The notes: generated by a model from the letters alone, not told the origin. A stretch of DNA of 64,000 nt from Neorhizobium galegae (GCF_017877135.1 NZ_JAGIPH010000001.1:310001-374000), one strand, 5' to 3'. Numbered from the stretch's first letter, positions 14,636-24,068 are shown. Program-made: numbers and translations.

Positions 14636-17371
14636 ATGCTGGAACTTTTACTCCTCGTCCTGCTGCTGGCTCTTCTGGCATCGCATCGACGGCTGGCACA
14701 ACGGCTGCAGGCGCTGGAAAAGGACGTATCGGCACTTCGCGCGGCCCAGACTGACGGCGTGGAGCAGGCTGGCGAGATCGCCTCTGCCGCCTCGCCCGCG
14801 ACGACCGACAAGGATGAGACGCTCCTTATAACCGCGCCAATGGAAGAGGCCGCCGCGCAAGAGCCAAATATTGCGGACGATGAAGCGCCGGCAGCGCCGG
14901 CAAAGCCTGCCCCCGCCAAGCCGGCCGAGAGCTTCGAAAGCCGGCTCGGTGCGCGCTGGACGGTGTGGGTCGGTGGGCTTGCGCTGGCGCTCGGCGGTGT
15001 CTTCCTCGTGCGCTATTCGATCGAGAGCGGGCTGCTGGGCCCGGAAGTTCGGCTGATGCTTGCCGCCGTGTTCGCCCTGTTGCTCGCAGCTTTCGGCGAA
15101 ATCCTGCGGCGGCGGTCCTTTGCCCACCGGCTGGAGGCCTTTTCCAATGCAATGATCCCGGGCGTGCTGACGGCTGCGGCAAGCGTCACGCTGCTAGCAA
15201 CCGTCTACGTCGCCTATGGCGTCTATGGGTTCATCGGTTCCCTGCCCGCCTTCCTTCTGCTTGCAGCCGTTTCCCTGGCAACACTTGCCCTGTCGCTGCT
15301 GCACGGGCAGGCGCTGGCGGGCCTTGGCCTTGCCGCATCGCTCGTCACGCCGGCGCTCGTCTCCACCGAAGCGCCGAATATCGCGGCCCTGTTCGGCTTC
15401 CTCTCGCTCGTCTGGCTTGCCGCTAATGCCGCCGCCCGCCTGCGCCGCTGGCATCTGCTGCCGATCTTGTCCAATGCCGGCCTGTCGATGTGGGTCATCG
15501 GCTATTGCCTCTATGCCGACCTGCGCGATCCCATACCGCCGGGCATCGCGCTTCTGGTGATGATCGCCGGCACGGCCTTCCTCTGGCCCGGCCGCCTGTT
15601 TGAGGATGCAGCCGAAGCGCAAGCGGCAGCGGTCGGCAGGTTTCGGCGCGTGCGCCATCTGCTTGGCCGCCGGCCGCGCGGCATCATGCTGTCGGTGTCG
15701 CTTGGCACGCTTTTGTCCATCATGACGCTTCTAGCCACCGCCAACGGGGCGAACGACGATCCGATGCTGATCTTCGTGGCGGCAACCGGCCTGCTGGCAG
15801 GCCTTGGCGCAGGCCGCAGGCCCGGCGCCTGGCCGGCCCTGTTTTCGACCCTCGCCGCGCTTTGGGGGATGACGCTGGTGACGCTGATGAACCTCAGCGT
15901 TGATCTCACCGACCCTCTGCAGCTTACCGATACGGCGGCCCGGCTGCCGCTGCCGGGCACCACCGTCCTTGGCGGCCTTGCCCTTGCCGCCCTTCTCGCC
16001 GCCTGCGGCCTGCTGTTCCAGCACCGCCGCGGCCAGAAGGACCGGGAGATGGCTGGCCTGTGGGCCATCATCGTGGCAACGGTTCCGGTCGCGATTGCGA
16101 CAATCACCTTTCTTGCCGAAGGATCTCTCGACCGCGACTGGCTGCATGGCGCGTTTGCGCTGATGCTCGGGCTCGCCATCCTGTGGAGCGTTGACCGGGA
16201 GGCCCGACGGCAGCCAGCAGGCGCGGGCGACCTTCTGGCACGCGACATCCTCATTCTGGGGGCGTTCGGCGCCTTCACGCTTTGCCTGCACACGCTGACC
16301 CACGGCCTTGTCACGACGCTCGGCGTGGCCATCCTCGGCTTTGCCTTCGTTCTTGCCACGCGCCGTCGCGCCTGGCGCGGCCTGCCCTGGGCCATGGTGG
16401 CTGCAAGCCTGGTGGTGATGGCGCGCATCGCCTATGAGCCGACCATCGTCGGCCCGCAGAACCTGTCCACGACGCCGGTCTTCAATGCGCTGCTGCCCGG
16501 CTATGGCGTGCCGGCGCTGCTTCTCGTGGCCGCCTGCTGGCTGTTGCGCCGCTGGCCCGGCCGGCGCGCGCTCAATGCGCTGCAGGGCCTGGCCGCCCTG
16601 ATGGGGCTGCTGACGCTTGCCATTCTGGTGCGCCACGCAGCCTCCGGCGGCGTGCTGGATGATCGTGTGCCGACACTTGGCGAGCAATCGATCTACACGC
16701 TTCTGACCATCGGTCTCTCGGGTGTGCTGATGACGCTCGACATCAAAAGCCCGAGCCGCGCACTGCGTTACGGCTCGATGCTGGCGGGCATCATCGCCAC
16801 GCTCAATGTGCTGACGCTGCATCTGGGGGCGCTCAACCCGTATTTCTCCGGGGAAAACACCGGAGGCTGGCCGCTCCTCAACCTGCTGGCGCCGGGCTAT
16901 CTCCTACCGGCACTCGCCTATGCGGGGCTTGCCACCTTTGCGCGCCAGAGGCGGCCGGCGCCCTATGTCACCCTCATTGCCATCACCGCCGCCCTTCTCG
17001 GCTTTGCCTGGGCGACGCTTTCCGTGCGCTGGTTCTGGCAGGGCGAAAACCTTGCCTCCTGGAAAGGATTTATCGAGGGCGAGACCTATACCTATTCGGT
17101 GGTCTGGCTGCTGATCGGCGTCGGACTGCTGGTCATCGGCTCCTGGCGCAATCTACGCAGCCTGCGGCTCGTTTCGGCGGGCCTGGTGCTGGTCACGGTG
17201 CTCAAGGTGTTTCTCATCGACATGGCCAATCTGGAAGGGATCCTGCGCGCCTTGTCCTTCATCGGCCTTGGCGGCGTGCTGATCGGCATCGGGCTTTTCT
17301 ACCAGCGCATTCTGGCGCAAAAGAGCGACACGCAAGCCACGCCCGAAAAGAAAGAAGCAGCCGATGCCTGA
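14636..17371 (+). CDS. DUF2339 polytopic membrane protein
   Basis: 911-aa protein. A short N-terminal helix is followed by a predicted coiled coil (about 25-50), an acidic Ala/Pro-rich linker, then SRLGARWTVWVGGLALALGG, the usual entry to the DUF2339 domain. From there about 25 hydrophobic segments run to residue about 895. DUF2339 proteins are of unknown function; some occur near peptidoglycan or glycan genes. Length is typical for the family. Its stop overlaps the next gene start by 8 nt, suggesting co-expression with the HD hydrolase. Confidence 0.9.
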   Translation: MLELLLLVLLLALLASHRRLAQRLQALEKDVSALRAAQTDGVEQAGEIASAASPATTDKDETLLITAPMEEAAAQEPNIADDEAPAAPAKPAPAKPAESFESRLGARWTVWVGGLALALGGVFLVRYSIESGLLGPEVRLMLAAVFALLLAAFGEILRRRSFAHRLEAFSNAMIPGVLTAAASVTLLATVYVAYGVYGFIGSLPAFLLLAAVSLATLALSLLHGQALAGLGLAASLVTPALVSTEAPNIAALFGFLSLVWLAANAAARLRRWHLLPILSNAGLSMWVIGYCLYADLRDPIPPGIALLVMIAGTAFLWPGRLFEDAAEAQAAAVGRFRRVRHLLGRRPRGIMLSVSLGTLLSIMTLLATANGANDDPMLIFVAATGLLAGLGAGRRPGAWPALFSTLAALWGMTLVTLMNLSVDLTDPLQLTDTAARLPLPGTTVLGGLALAALLAACGLLFQHRRGQKDREMAGLWAIIVATVPVAIATITFLAEGSLDRDWLHGAFALMLGLAILWSVDREARRQPAGAGDLLARDILILGAFGAFTLCLHTLTHGLVTTLGVAILGFAFVLATRRRAWRGLPWAMVAASLVVMARIAYEPTIVGPQNLSTTPVFNALLPGYGVPALLLVAACWLLRRWPGRRALNALQGLAALMGLLTLAILVRHAASGGVLDDRVPTLGEQSIYTLLTIGLSGVLMTLDIKSPSRALRYGSMLAGIIATLNVLTLHLGALNPYFSGENTGGWPLLNLLAPGYLLPALAYAGLATFARQRRPAPYVTLIAITAALLGFAWATLSVRWFWQGENLASWKGFIEGETYTYSVVWLLIGVGLLVIGSWRNLRSLRLVSAGLVLVTVLKVFLIDMANLEGILRALSFIGLGGVLIGIGLFYQRILAQKSDTQATPEKKEAADA

Positions 17372-18026
17372 GGCAAAAGTGAGCCCCATCGTTCAGCGTT
17401 TTGCACCGTTCGAAGCGCTGGCGGAAGGGCTTCTCGCCCACGCCGTGGAAGAGGAAGACGGCGCCCACGATCTCGCCCATCTTGTGCGCGTGTTCCACAA
17501 CGCCCTTCGCATCCAGGCGCAGGAAGGCGGCGACGGTAAAATCCTTGCCGCCGCGGTTCTGCTGCATGATTGCGTGTCTCTGCCGAAGAACCATCCCGAG
17601 CGGGCGCAGTCGTCACGGCTTGCCAGCGAAAAGGCGAGCAGCATCCTGCGGGAGATGGGCTGGCCTTCGGAGAAAATCGAGGCGGTGGCGCATGCCATCC
17701 TCACCCACAGTTTTTCGGCAGGTCTTGCGCCGCAGACGCTGGAGGCGAAAATCCTGCAGGATGCCGACCGGCTTGATTCGCTCGGCGCCATCGGCATTGC
17801 CCGCACCTTCTATACGGCCGGCCGCATGGGCTCGAAACTCTACGAACCGGCCGATCCGAAAGGAGAACACCGCGTGCTGGACGACAAGACGTTTTCGCTC
17901 GATCATTTCGAGTTGAAGCTGCTGCGGCTGGCCGATGGTTTCCAGACACCGACCGGGCATCATCTGGCAAGCGAGCGGCACCGGCGCCTTGCCGAGTTCC
18001 GCGATCTGTTTCTCGACGAAATCTGA
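17364..18026 (+). CDS. HD-domain phosphohydrolase (YedJ-like)
   Basis: 220-aa cytoplasmic HD hydrolase. The metal ligands are the histidine in DGAHDLAHLVRV, the HD pair in AVLLHDCVS and aspartate in LQDADRLDSLG; HAILTHSFS supplies further histidines. The order matches the YedJ/YpgQ group, small HD phosphatases that can hydrolyse nucleotides. The start at 17364 lies within the last codons of the DUF2339 gene. The MOSC gene follows 10 nt later, so these three genes probably form one transcript. Confidence 0.88.
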   Translation: MPEAKVSPIVQRFAPFEALAEGLLAHAVEEEDGAHDLAHLVRVFHNALRIQAQEGGDGKILAAAVLLHDCVSLPKNHPERAQSSRLASEKASSILREMGWPSEKIEAVAHAILTHSFSAGLAPQTLEAKILQDADRLDSLGAIGIARTFYTAGRMGSKLYEPADPKGEHRVLDDKTFSLDHFELKLLRLADGFQTPTGHHLASERHRRLAEFRDLFLDEI

Positions 18027-18036
18027 GGATTTTTTC

Positions 18037-18882
18037 ATGCGCATCTCAGCCCTTGGCATCTATCCGTTGAAGAGCGCGCGCGGCGTGGCGCTCGCCGAAA
18101 GCCCGATCGATGCCTGGGGGCTTGAGCATGACCGCCGCTGGATGCTGACCGATCCCTCCGGCACCTTCATCACGCAACGGCAACTGCCGGCACTGGCGCA
18201 AATCTCGGCCGTCTTGGGCGACGCGCGACTGACACTGTCCATCGACGGGCAAGCGGCCTTGGACGTGGAGACGCCGCCGGCCGACCGGCGGATGGACGTG
18301 ACGGTCTGGGATACGCCTGTCAGCGCTGCACTTGCCGATGATGCGGCGAATGCCACGCTGTCGCAGTGGCTCGGCCGCCCAGTCAAGCTGGTTCATTTCG
18401 ACGCGATGTCACGCCGCAGCGCCAGCGCGGACTGGGCCGGCCCCGATACCCCGGTTGCCTTCGGCGATGGCTACCAGATCCTGGTGACCACCACCGGATC
18501 GCTGGCCGCGCTCAATGCCGACATGGCAGCCCATGGCGAGGAACCCGTCGGGATGGATAGATTTCGCACCAATGTGGTGATCGACCATGACGAGCCCTTT
18601 GCCGAAGACGGCTGGGGCTCGATCGAGATCGGCGGCGTGGTGCTTTATCTCGTCAAACCTTGCGCACGCTGCATCATGACGACGCAGGACCAGAAGACCG
18701 GCTCGCGCGAGGGCGCAAGCCCGATGCCGGCCATGGGCCGCATCCGTATGTCGGCAGACCGGCGCGTGCCGGGACCGCTGTTCGGCTGGAACGCCGTCCC
18801 GGTGGGCTCGGGCAGGATTGCCGTCGGCGATGCCGCAAAAGTCCTCGACCGGCGCGCGCCCTGGCCGATCAAGCGCCGCTAA
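18037..18882 (+). CDS. MOSC-domain protein with N-terminal beta-barrel (YcbX/mARC-like)
   Basis: 281-aa protein with an N-terminal MOSC beta-barrel domain (about 1-120, starting IYPLKSARGV) and a MOSC domain (about 125-270). The conserved molybdenum-cofactor cysteine is likely in VKPCARCIMTTQD. Family members reduce N-hydroxylated compounds, working with a reductase. Unlike E. coli YcbX it has no C-terminal ferredoxin domain. The start at 18037 is preceded by TGAGGA; the alternative upstream start would overlap the HD gene heavily. Confidence 0.9.
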   Translation: MRISALGIYPLKSARGVALAESPIDAWGLEHDRRWMLTDPSGTFITQRQLPALAQISAVLGDARLTLSIDGQAALDVETPPADRRMDVTVWDTPVSAALADDAANATLSQWLGRPVKLVHFDAMSRRSASADWAGPDTPVAFGDGYQILVTTTGSLAALNADMAAHGEEPVGMDRFRTNVVIDHDEPFAEDGWGSIEIGGVVLYLVKPCARCIMTTQDQKTGSREGASPMPAMGRIRMSADRRVPGPLFGWNAVPVGSGRIAVGDAAKVLDRRAPWPIKRR

Positions 18883-18891
18883 TACAAAGTG

Positions 18892-18917
18892 TCCCAACGC
18901 CTTGCGGCACGCTGGGA
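18892..18917. terminator. Hairpin between convergent MOSC and NYN genes
   Basis: TCCCA-A-CG pairs with CG-C-TGGGA around a 10-nt loop, with one mismatch. It lies 10 nt after the MOSC stop. No T-run follows, so factor-independent termination is uncertain. Confidence 0.35.
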
Positions 18918-18963
18918 TAGGCGCTCTCCCGTATAAGACGCATTTTGCGCCTGACGCCGACGT

Positions 18964-19542
18964 TCAGACCTCGGCCTGCTCGGGCGTCGGCTCCACCGGG
19001 CGCTGCACGCGCTCGGAGGGATCGCGTCCGATTTCGGCCTTCAGCGAGATGAGGTCGATGAAGTGGTCGGACTGGCGGCGCAGGTCGTCGGCGATCATCG
19101 GCGGCTGCGTCGCCATGGTCGAGACGACCGAGACCTTGCGGCCCTTGCGCTGCAGGGCTTCCACCAGCGTGGTGAAATCGCCGTCCCCGGAAAACAGGAC
19201 CAGGTGATCGACGGTTTCCGATTGCTCCATGGCATCGATGGCAAGCTCGATATCCATATTGCCCTTCACCTTGCGGCGGCCCATGGAATCGGTGAATTCC
19301 TTGGCGGGCTTGGTCACGACCTTGTAGCCATTGTAATCCAGCCAGTCGATGAGCGGCCGGATGGACGAGTATTCCTGATCCTCGATCAGCGCCGTATAAT
19401 AATAAGCGCGCAGCAGATAGCCCCGCTTCTGGAACGCCTTCAGAAGCTTGCGGTAATCGATATCGAATCCAAGACTGCGCGAGGCGGCATAAAGATTGGC
19501 GCCGTCGATAAAAAGGGCAATTTTTTCCCTGGGGTCAAACAT
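18964..19542 (-). CDS. NYN-domain (LabA/DUF88) putative ribonuclease
   Basis: 192-aa protein with the PIN-like NYN fold. Acidic active-site residues are visible in LFIDGANLYAA, NMDIELAIDAM and LFSGDGDFTTLVEAL. NYN proteins are RNases of uncertain RNA target; in rhizobia this one is conserved. The start was set at 19542 because GGAGG lies 5-6 nt before it, whereas 19554 lies upstream of that site. It is convergent with the MOSC gene and divergent from rpoZ. Confidence 0.9.
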   Translation of the reverse strand: MFDPREKIALFIDGANLYAASRSLGFDIDYRKLLKAFQKRGYLLRAYYYTALIEDQEYSSIRPLIDWLDYNGYKVVTKPAKEFTDSMGRRKVKGNMDIELAIDAMEQSETVDHLVLFSGDGDFTTLVEALQRKGRKVSVVSTMATQPPMIADDLRRQSDHFIDLISLKAEIGRDPSERVQRPVEPTPEQAEV

Positions 19543-19828
19543 GGTTTCCTCCATTCATTCTCAAATTAATTATGATTCACCGGCCTCTCCCTGGCGCCCC
19601 CTACGCAAAATGGGCGAGGCTGGATCTGCAACATTAACATATCTTCATATAAAAGACGTGTAATTCACGATTCGGCTTTATCAAAGCAATTTCGAACGCT
19701 TATCCCGGCCTCATTTGGTCGTGGGCGGGATGGAGCGCAAGGGCGGACGAGGAAAAACTTGAATTCCTCGCCCATTGCCTGTATCCGGCGTCCTAATCAT
19801 CTGAATACCGATCGTAGAAGGACAGGCA

Positions 19829-20242
19829 ATGGCCCGCGTCACCGTAGAAGATTGCATCGACAAAGTCGATAACCGTTTCGAGCTGGTGCTGCTCGCCAGC
19901 CATCGCGCCCGCCAGATTTCGCAGGGCGCCTCGATCACCATCGACCGCGACAACGACAAGAATCCGGTCGTGGCCCTGCGCGAAATCGCCGACGAGACGC
20001 TCTCGCCCGACGACCTGAAGGAAGACCTGATCCACTCGCTGCAGAAGCATGTGGAAGTGGATGAGCCCGAGCCCGATCCGTCGACGCTGATCGCCGCTAA
20101 TGCCGGCGCATCGGCCGGCGCCGACAAGGGTCTTGACGAAGACGACCTGCCGGAAACGCTGACCTTCGACCAGATGTCGGAAGAAGACCTGCTGGCCGGT
20201 ATCGAAGGTCTGGTTCCGCCGGAAAAAAGCGACGACTATTGA
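19829..20242 (+). CDS. rpoZ: RNA polymerase omega subunit
   Basis: 137-aa omega subunit that helps assemble RNA polymerase by binding beta-prime. The N-terminal [12 protein letters not shown] and [15 protein letters not shown] are diagnostic. The long acidic C-terminal tail ([19 protein letters not shown]) is typical of alphaproteobacteria. A terminator follows at 20309. In many proteobacteria rpoZ lies beside the ppGpp synthetase gene, and omega forms part of a ppGpp site on the polymerase, so the adjacency to rsh is functionally sensible. Confidence 0.97.
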   Translation: MARVTVEDCIDKVDNRFELVLLASHRARQISQGASITIDRDNDKNPVVALREIADETLSPDDLKEDLIHSLQKHVEVDEPEPDPSTLIAANAGASAGADKGLDEDDLPETLTFDQMSEEDLLAGIEGLVPPEKSDDY

Positions 20243-20308
20243 GGATCGGTGACGATTACCGATCGTCAATGATCTCGCCATAATCTTGTTGTCTGAATAA
20301 TGATGGCT

Positions 20309-20345
20309 GCGCCAATCTCACGGTTGGCGCGCCTTTTTCTTTTTT
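20309..20345 (+). terminator. Rho-independent terminator after rpoZ
   Basis: GCGCCAA (20309-20315) pairs with TTGGCGC (20324-20330) around an 8-nt loop, followed by GCC and a long T-rich tract (TTTTTCTTTTTT). It lies 67 nt after the rpoZ stop and just before rsh, so rsh probably has its own promoter or is reached by read-through. Confidence 0.8.
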
Positions 20346-20376
20346 GTCCGGGCCATATCAAAGGATCTTCTACAGC

Positions 20377-22614
20377 ATGATGCGGCAATACGAGCTTGTC
20401 GAGCGGGTCCAGAAATACAAGCCCGACGCAAACGAGGCTCTGCTCAACAAGGCCTATGTCTATGCGATGCAGAAGCATGGCCAGCAGAAGCGCGCGAGCG
20501 GCGATCCCTATATTTCGCACCCGCTGGAAGTCGCCGCAATCCTCACCGAGATGCATCTCGACGAGTCCACCATTGCTGTCGCACTGCTGCATGACACGAT
20601 CGAGGATACGACCGCCACGCGCGCCGAGATCGACGAACTGTTCGGCGAGGACATCGGCCGCCTGGTCGAGGGCCTGACCAAGCTCAAGCGGCTCGATCTC
20701 GTCTCGAAAAAGGCAAAGCAGGCGGAAAACCTGCGCAAACTGCTGCTCGCCATTTCCGACGACGTGCGCGTTCTGCTCGTCAAGCTTGCCGACCGGCTGC
20801 ACAACATGCGCACGCTCGAACACATGCGCGACGACAAGCGCGCCCGCATTTCCGAAGAGACCATGGACATCTATGCGCCGCTTGCCGGCCGCATGGGCAT
20901 GCAGGACATGCGCGACGAGCTGGAGGATCTCTCCTTCCGCTATCTCAACCCGGAAGCCTATGAAACGGTGACCAAGCGGCTGGCCGAACTGTCCGCCCGC
21001 AACGAAGGGCTGATTGCCAAGATCGAGGACGAGCTGCGCGAGCTCATGGTGGCGAACGGCCTCCTCAACGCCACGGCCAAGGGGCGCCAGAAGAAGCCTT
21101 ATTCGGTTTTCCGCAAGATGCAGTCGAAGTCGCTGTCCTTCGAACAGCTCTCTGATGTGTACGGCTTCCGCCTGATCGTCGATGACGTGCCGGCCTGCTA
21201 CCGGGCGCTTGGCATCGTCCATACGCGCTGGCGCGTCGTCCCGGGCCGTTTCAAGGATTATATCTCGACGCCCAAGCAGAACGATTACCGCTCCATCCAC
21301 ACCACGATCGTCGGCCCGTCGCGCCAGCGTATCGAGCTGCAGATACGTACGCGGCGCATGCACGACATTGCCGAATACGGCATTGCCGCCCACAGCCTCT
21401 ACAAGGATGGCGAGGGCGGCGAGCCGGGCGAACTGCTGTCGCGCGAAAGCAATGCCTATTCGTGGCTTCGCCATACCATCGAGGCGCTGGCCGAAGGCGA
21501 CAACCCGGAAGAATTCCTCGAACACACCAAGCTCGAACTGTTCCAGGATCAGGTGTTCTGCTTCACGCCGAAGGGCAAGCTGATCGCGCTGCCGCGCGGC
21601 GCAACGCCCATCGACTTTGCCTATGCCGTGCACACCAATATCGGCGACACCACGGTCGGCGCCAAGATAAACGGCCGCATCATGCCGCTCGTCACCCGGC
21701 TTGCCAATGGCGACGAGGTGGAGATCATTCGCTCCGGCGTGCAGGTGCCGCCGGCGGCCTGGGAAGAGATCGTCGTCACCGGCAAGGCCCGCGCGGCCAT
21801 CCGCCGCGCCACCCGCATGGCGATCCGCAAACAATATGCCGGGCTTGGCCACCGCATTCTGGAGCGCACCTTCGAGCGGGCGGGCAAGGCCTTTTCGCGC
21901 GAGGTGCTGAAGCCTGCGTTGCACCGGCTCGGCCAGAAGGACGTGGAGGATGCCATCGCCTCCGTCGGGCGCGGCGAATTGTCGTCGCTCGACGTGCTGA
22001 AGGCTGTCTATCCGGATTTCAAGGACGAGCGCACGACGATCAAGCCCGCCGCCGACCAGGGCTGGTTCAACATGCAGAGCGCGTCGGGCATGATGTTCCG
22101 TCTGCCGGGCGGCGAGCGTACGGCCCATGATGCGACAAAGGCCGCAAGCGAGATCGACGGCCCCGATCCACTTCCGATCCGCGGGCTCTCCGGCCATATG
22201 GAGGTGCATTTCGCACCCGCCGGCGCCGTTCCGGGCGACCGTATCGTCGGCATCATGGACGAAGGCAAGGGCATGACGATCTACCCGATCCAGGCCTCGG
22301 CCCTGCAGCGCTTCGACGACCAGCCGGAGCGCTGGATCGACGTGCGCTGGGATCTGGATGCCGCCAACAAGCAGCGGTTCTCGGCCAAGATCGCCATCAA
22401 TGCGCTGAACGAGCCGGGCACGCTTGCCACCATCGCCCAGAAGATCGCCGGTCTCGACATCAATATCCGCACCATGACGATGGGACGGGTGGCGGCCGAT
22501 TTCTCCGAGCTTGCGCTGGAAGTCGAGGTCTGGGACCTGCGGCATCTGAACCAGCTTCTGACACAGTTGAAGGATCTCGACTGCGTTTCCACGGTCAAGC
22601 GTGTCTACGACTGA
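20377..22614 (+). CDS. rsh: Bifunctional (p)ppGpp synthetase/hydrolase
   Basis: 745-aa RelA/SpoT homologue controlling the stringent response. Domain order is HD hydrolase (about 25-180, with SHPLEVAAILTEMHLDES and LLHDTIEDT), synthetase (about 235-350, with RKMQSKSL, YGFRLIVDD and PKQNDYRSIHTTI), TGS (about 390-450, VFCFTPKGKLIALPRGATP) and a C-terminal ACT domain (about 665-745). Both catalytic halves look intact, as in the single Rsh enzyme of rhizobia. The start is taken at the MMRQYELVERV beginning typical of the family; a TTG at 20344 would add 11 residues inside the terminator T-tract and is unlikely. Confidence 0.95.
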   Translation: MMRQYELVERVQKYKPDANEALLNKAYVYAMQKHGQQKRASGDPYISHPLEVAAILTEMHLDESTIAVALLHDTIEDTTATRAEIDELFGEDIGRLVEGLTKLKRLDLVSKKAKQAENLRKLLLAISDDVRVLLVKLADRLHNMRTLEHMRDDKRARISEETMDIYAPLAGRMGMQDMRDELEDLSFRYLNPEAYETVTKRLAELSARNEGLIAKIEDELRELMVANGLLNATAKGRQKKPYSVFRKMQSKSLSFEQLSDVYGFRLIVDDVPACYRALGIVHTRWRVVPGRFKDYISTPKQNDYRSIHTTIVGPSRQRIELQIRTRRMHDIAEYGIAAHSLYKDGEGGEPGELLSRESNAYSWLRHTIEALAEGDNPEEFLEHTKLELFQDQVFCFTPKGKLIALPRGATPIDFAYAVHTNIGDTTVGAKINGRIMPLVTRLANGDEVEIIRSGVQVPPAAWEEIVVTGKARAAIRRATRMAIRKQYAGLGHRILERTFERAGKAFSREVLKPALHRLGQKDVEDAIASVGRGELSSLDVLKAVYPDFKDERTTIKPAADQGWFNMQSASGMMFRLPGGERTAHDATKAASEIDGPDPLPIRGLSGHMEVHFAPAGAVPGDRIVGIMDEGKGMTIYPIQASALQRFDDQPERWIDVRWDLDAANKQRFSAKIAINALNEPGTLATIAQKIAGLDINIRTMTMGRVAADFSELALEVEVWDLRHLNQLLTQLKDLDCVSTVKRVYD

Positions 22615-22630
22615 CCACCTGTTAAGCACT

Positions 22631-22653
22631 GCGGCAGGATGATGTCCTGCCGC
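22631..22653 (+). terminator. Hairpin after rsh
   Basis: Perfect 9-bp arms GCGGCAGGA and TCCTGCCGC enclose a 5-nt loop, 16 nt after the rsh stop. No T-run follows, so it may need Rho or serve as an mRNA 3' end. Confidence 0.5.
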
Positions 22654-22717
22654 TATGCACTAGACGCAAGGCTGATGAGGGAAGGTCGCGTTGGTGGAAC
22701 GGACGGGCATCGACTAT

Positions 22718-22736
22718 ATGTTGTGCAACGCAACAT
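22718..22736. promoter_or_regulatory. Inverted repeat in the DUF3563 leader
   Basis: ATGTTG and CAACAT flank a 7-nt centre, 12 nt before the DUF3563 start. The nested sequence GTTGTGCAAC is itself a near-palindrome. It could be an operator or a short mRNA hairpin just before the ribosome site. The function is inferred only from position. Confidence 0.25.
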
Positions 22737-22748
22737 TAGGAGATAACA

Positions 22749-22901
22749 ATGTTCAAGCCGCTTCGCACTATCGCCCGCGCCCTTCGCGCTCCCACTGTTC
22801 AGGATCGTGAAATGGCCTATCTGAATGAATCGAACGATGCGATCGAACTCGAATATCGCATGCGCCAGGTCGATCGCGGCATGTTCCGCAAGGGCCTCTG
22901 A
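22749..22901 (+). CDS. DUF3563-family small protein
   Basis: 50-aa protein with an AGGAGA ribosome site 7 nt before the ATG. The central REMAYLNESNDAIELEYRMR and ending VDRGMFRKG match the DUF3563 pattern of short basic/acidic helical proteins found in alpha- and betaproteobacteria, whose role is unknown. It has no signal peptide. Its own leader holds an inverted repeat. It lies between rsh and the DUF2062 gene and is probably an independent small transcript. Confidence 0.82.
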   Translation: MFKPLRTIARALRAPTVQDREMAYLNESNDAIELEYRMRQVDRGMFRKGL

Positions 22902-22950
22902 TCGCGCAAGCGAAGCGCCGGGCCCTGCCGGCAAGGACCGGTAGACACCC

Positions 22951-23544
22951 ATGCGCGCTTTCATGCCGTTCAGTCTTTTCAAGAAAGCTCATCCCGCTCC
23001 TTCCCGCGGGTTGAAGAACAGACGTCGCAAGGGCCTCTTGCGAACCTGGCGCTATGTCCGGGCAAGAGCCTTGCGAATGGGTGGATCCCCCCATGCGGTG
23101 GCCGCAGGTCTGTCCATCGGACTGATGTCCGCCTGGACGCCGTTTTTCGGCTTTCACATTGCCATGGCGCTCGCCCTCGCCTTCCTGTTTCGGGCAAGCC
23201 TCATTGCCGCGACGCTCGGCACCGCGTTCAGCAATCCGCTGACCATTCCCTTCATTCTGCCGATCACCTGGCAGATCGGCCACGAGATGCTCGGTCGCGC
23301 GCCCAATGCCGCGACCTCCACGAGCGATCTTCTGCATCTGCTTGAAGGTTTTCATGTGCGTGAATTGTGGCAGCCGGTGTTCGAACCGCTGGCCATCGGC
23401 GCACTTCCTCCCGCGATTTTGACCGGCCTCTGCTGCTATATCGCCACTTTTGTGGGGATCAGAAGGTATCGTGCCGCGCGACGGGCAAATTTCCTCGCGC
23501 GCAGTCACGCCACCCAGGCGGTGGACAATGAGCGCGCGCCCTGA
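22951..23544 (+). CDS. DUF2062 membrane protein
   Basis: 197-aa protein with the DUF2062 pattern: [20 protein letters not shown], then [16 protein letters not shown] and [17 protein letters not shown], with about three to four membrane helices. A basic N-terminal cytoplasmic tail precedes them. DUF2062 proteins are conserved beside glycosyltransferase or housekeeping genes; function unknown. Start at 22951 or 22963 are both possible. It precedes acpS by 32 nt and is probably co-transcribed with it. Confidence 0.87.
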   Translation: MRAFMPFSLFKKAHPAPSRGLKNRRRKGLLRTWRYVRARALRMGGSPHAVAAGLSIGLMSAWTPFFGFHIAMALALAFLFRASLIAATLGTAFSNPLTIPFILPITWQIGHEMLGRAPNAATSTSDLLHLLEGFHVRELWQPVFEPLAIGALPPAILTGLCCYIATFVGIRRYRAARRANFLARSHATQAVDNERAP

Positions 23545-23576
23545 CATCAGTCAGACCGGCCGCAGGGAGAACGGGC

Positions 23577-23984
23577 ATGATCATTGGCATGGGAAGCGAC
23601 CTCATCGATATCCGGCGGGTGGAAAAATCCATCGCACGCTTTGGCGATCGCTTCACACATCGCTGTTTCACCGAGATCGAGCGGAAAAAATCCGACGGGC
23701 GCAAGATGCGCGCGGCCTCCTATGCCAAGCGCTTTGCCGCCAAGGAGGCCTGTTCCAAGGCGCTCGGCACCGGCCTTGCGCAGGGCGTGTTCTGGCGCGA
23801 CATGGGTGTCGTCAACCTGCCCTCCGGCAAGCCGACCATGGCGCTGACCAACGGCGCGGGCGAGCGCTTGCAGAGCCTTCTCCCCGAGGGCCATGAAGCC
23901 ATCATCCACCTCACCATCACCGATGAATTTCCCTATGCGCAGGCCTTTGTGGTGATCGAGGCCCGGCCGCTTCCGGCGGTGTGA
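23577..23984 (+). CDS. acpS: Holo-[acyl-carrier-protein] synthase
   Basis: 135-aa enzyme that transfers 4'-phosphopantetheine from CoA to acyl carrier protein. The first magnesium motif is [16 protein letters not shown] and the second is [16 protein letters not shown]; both are complete. Length is normal for AcpS. The ATG is preceded by GGGAG. It starts the acpS-lepB-rnc-era block characteristic of rhizobia, 84 nt before lepB. Confidence 0.96.
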   Translation: MIIGMGSDLIDIRRVEKSIARFGDRFTHRCFTEIERKKSDGRKMRAASYAKRFAAKEACSKALGTGLAQGVFWRDMGVVNLPSGKPTMALTNGAGERLQSLLPEGHEAIIHLTITDEFPYAQAFVVIEARPLPAV

Positions 23985-24068
23985 AAAGGCCCTCACGGTC
24001 AAGCCCATTGCCCGCCTTGGGTTAAGAGTTTAGAGAAGCGCAAAACGCTGGAAACGAAAGACGCACAC

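Noticed and set aside
17364-18026. HD hydrolases (here and at 9437) as cyclic-nucleotide signalling effectors of a CBASS-like system
   Set aside because: Neither is next to a nucleotidyltransferase or effector gene; their motifs fit small housekeeping phosphohydrolases.
20344-20376. TTG start for rsh 33 nt upstream of the chosen ATG
   Set aside because: It lies inside the T-tract of the rpoZ terminator, lacks a ribosome site and adds residues not typical for rhizobial Rsh.
20266-22629. Very long open frame antisense to rsh (over 780 codons); similar long antisense frames over the psd-pssA region, the Atm1 exporter and amn
   Set aside because: The plus-strand genes have clear domains; the antisense frames are His/Arg/Asp-rich products of GC-rich codon bias and show no ribosome sites or families.
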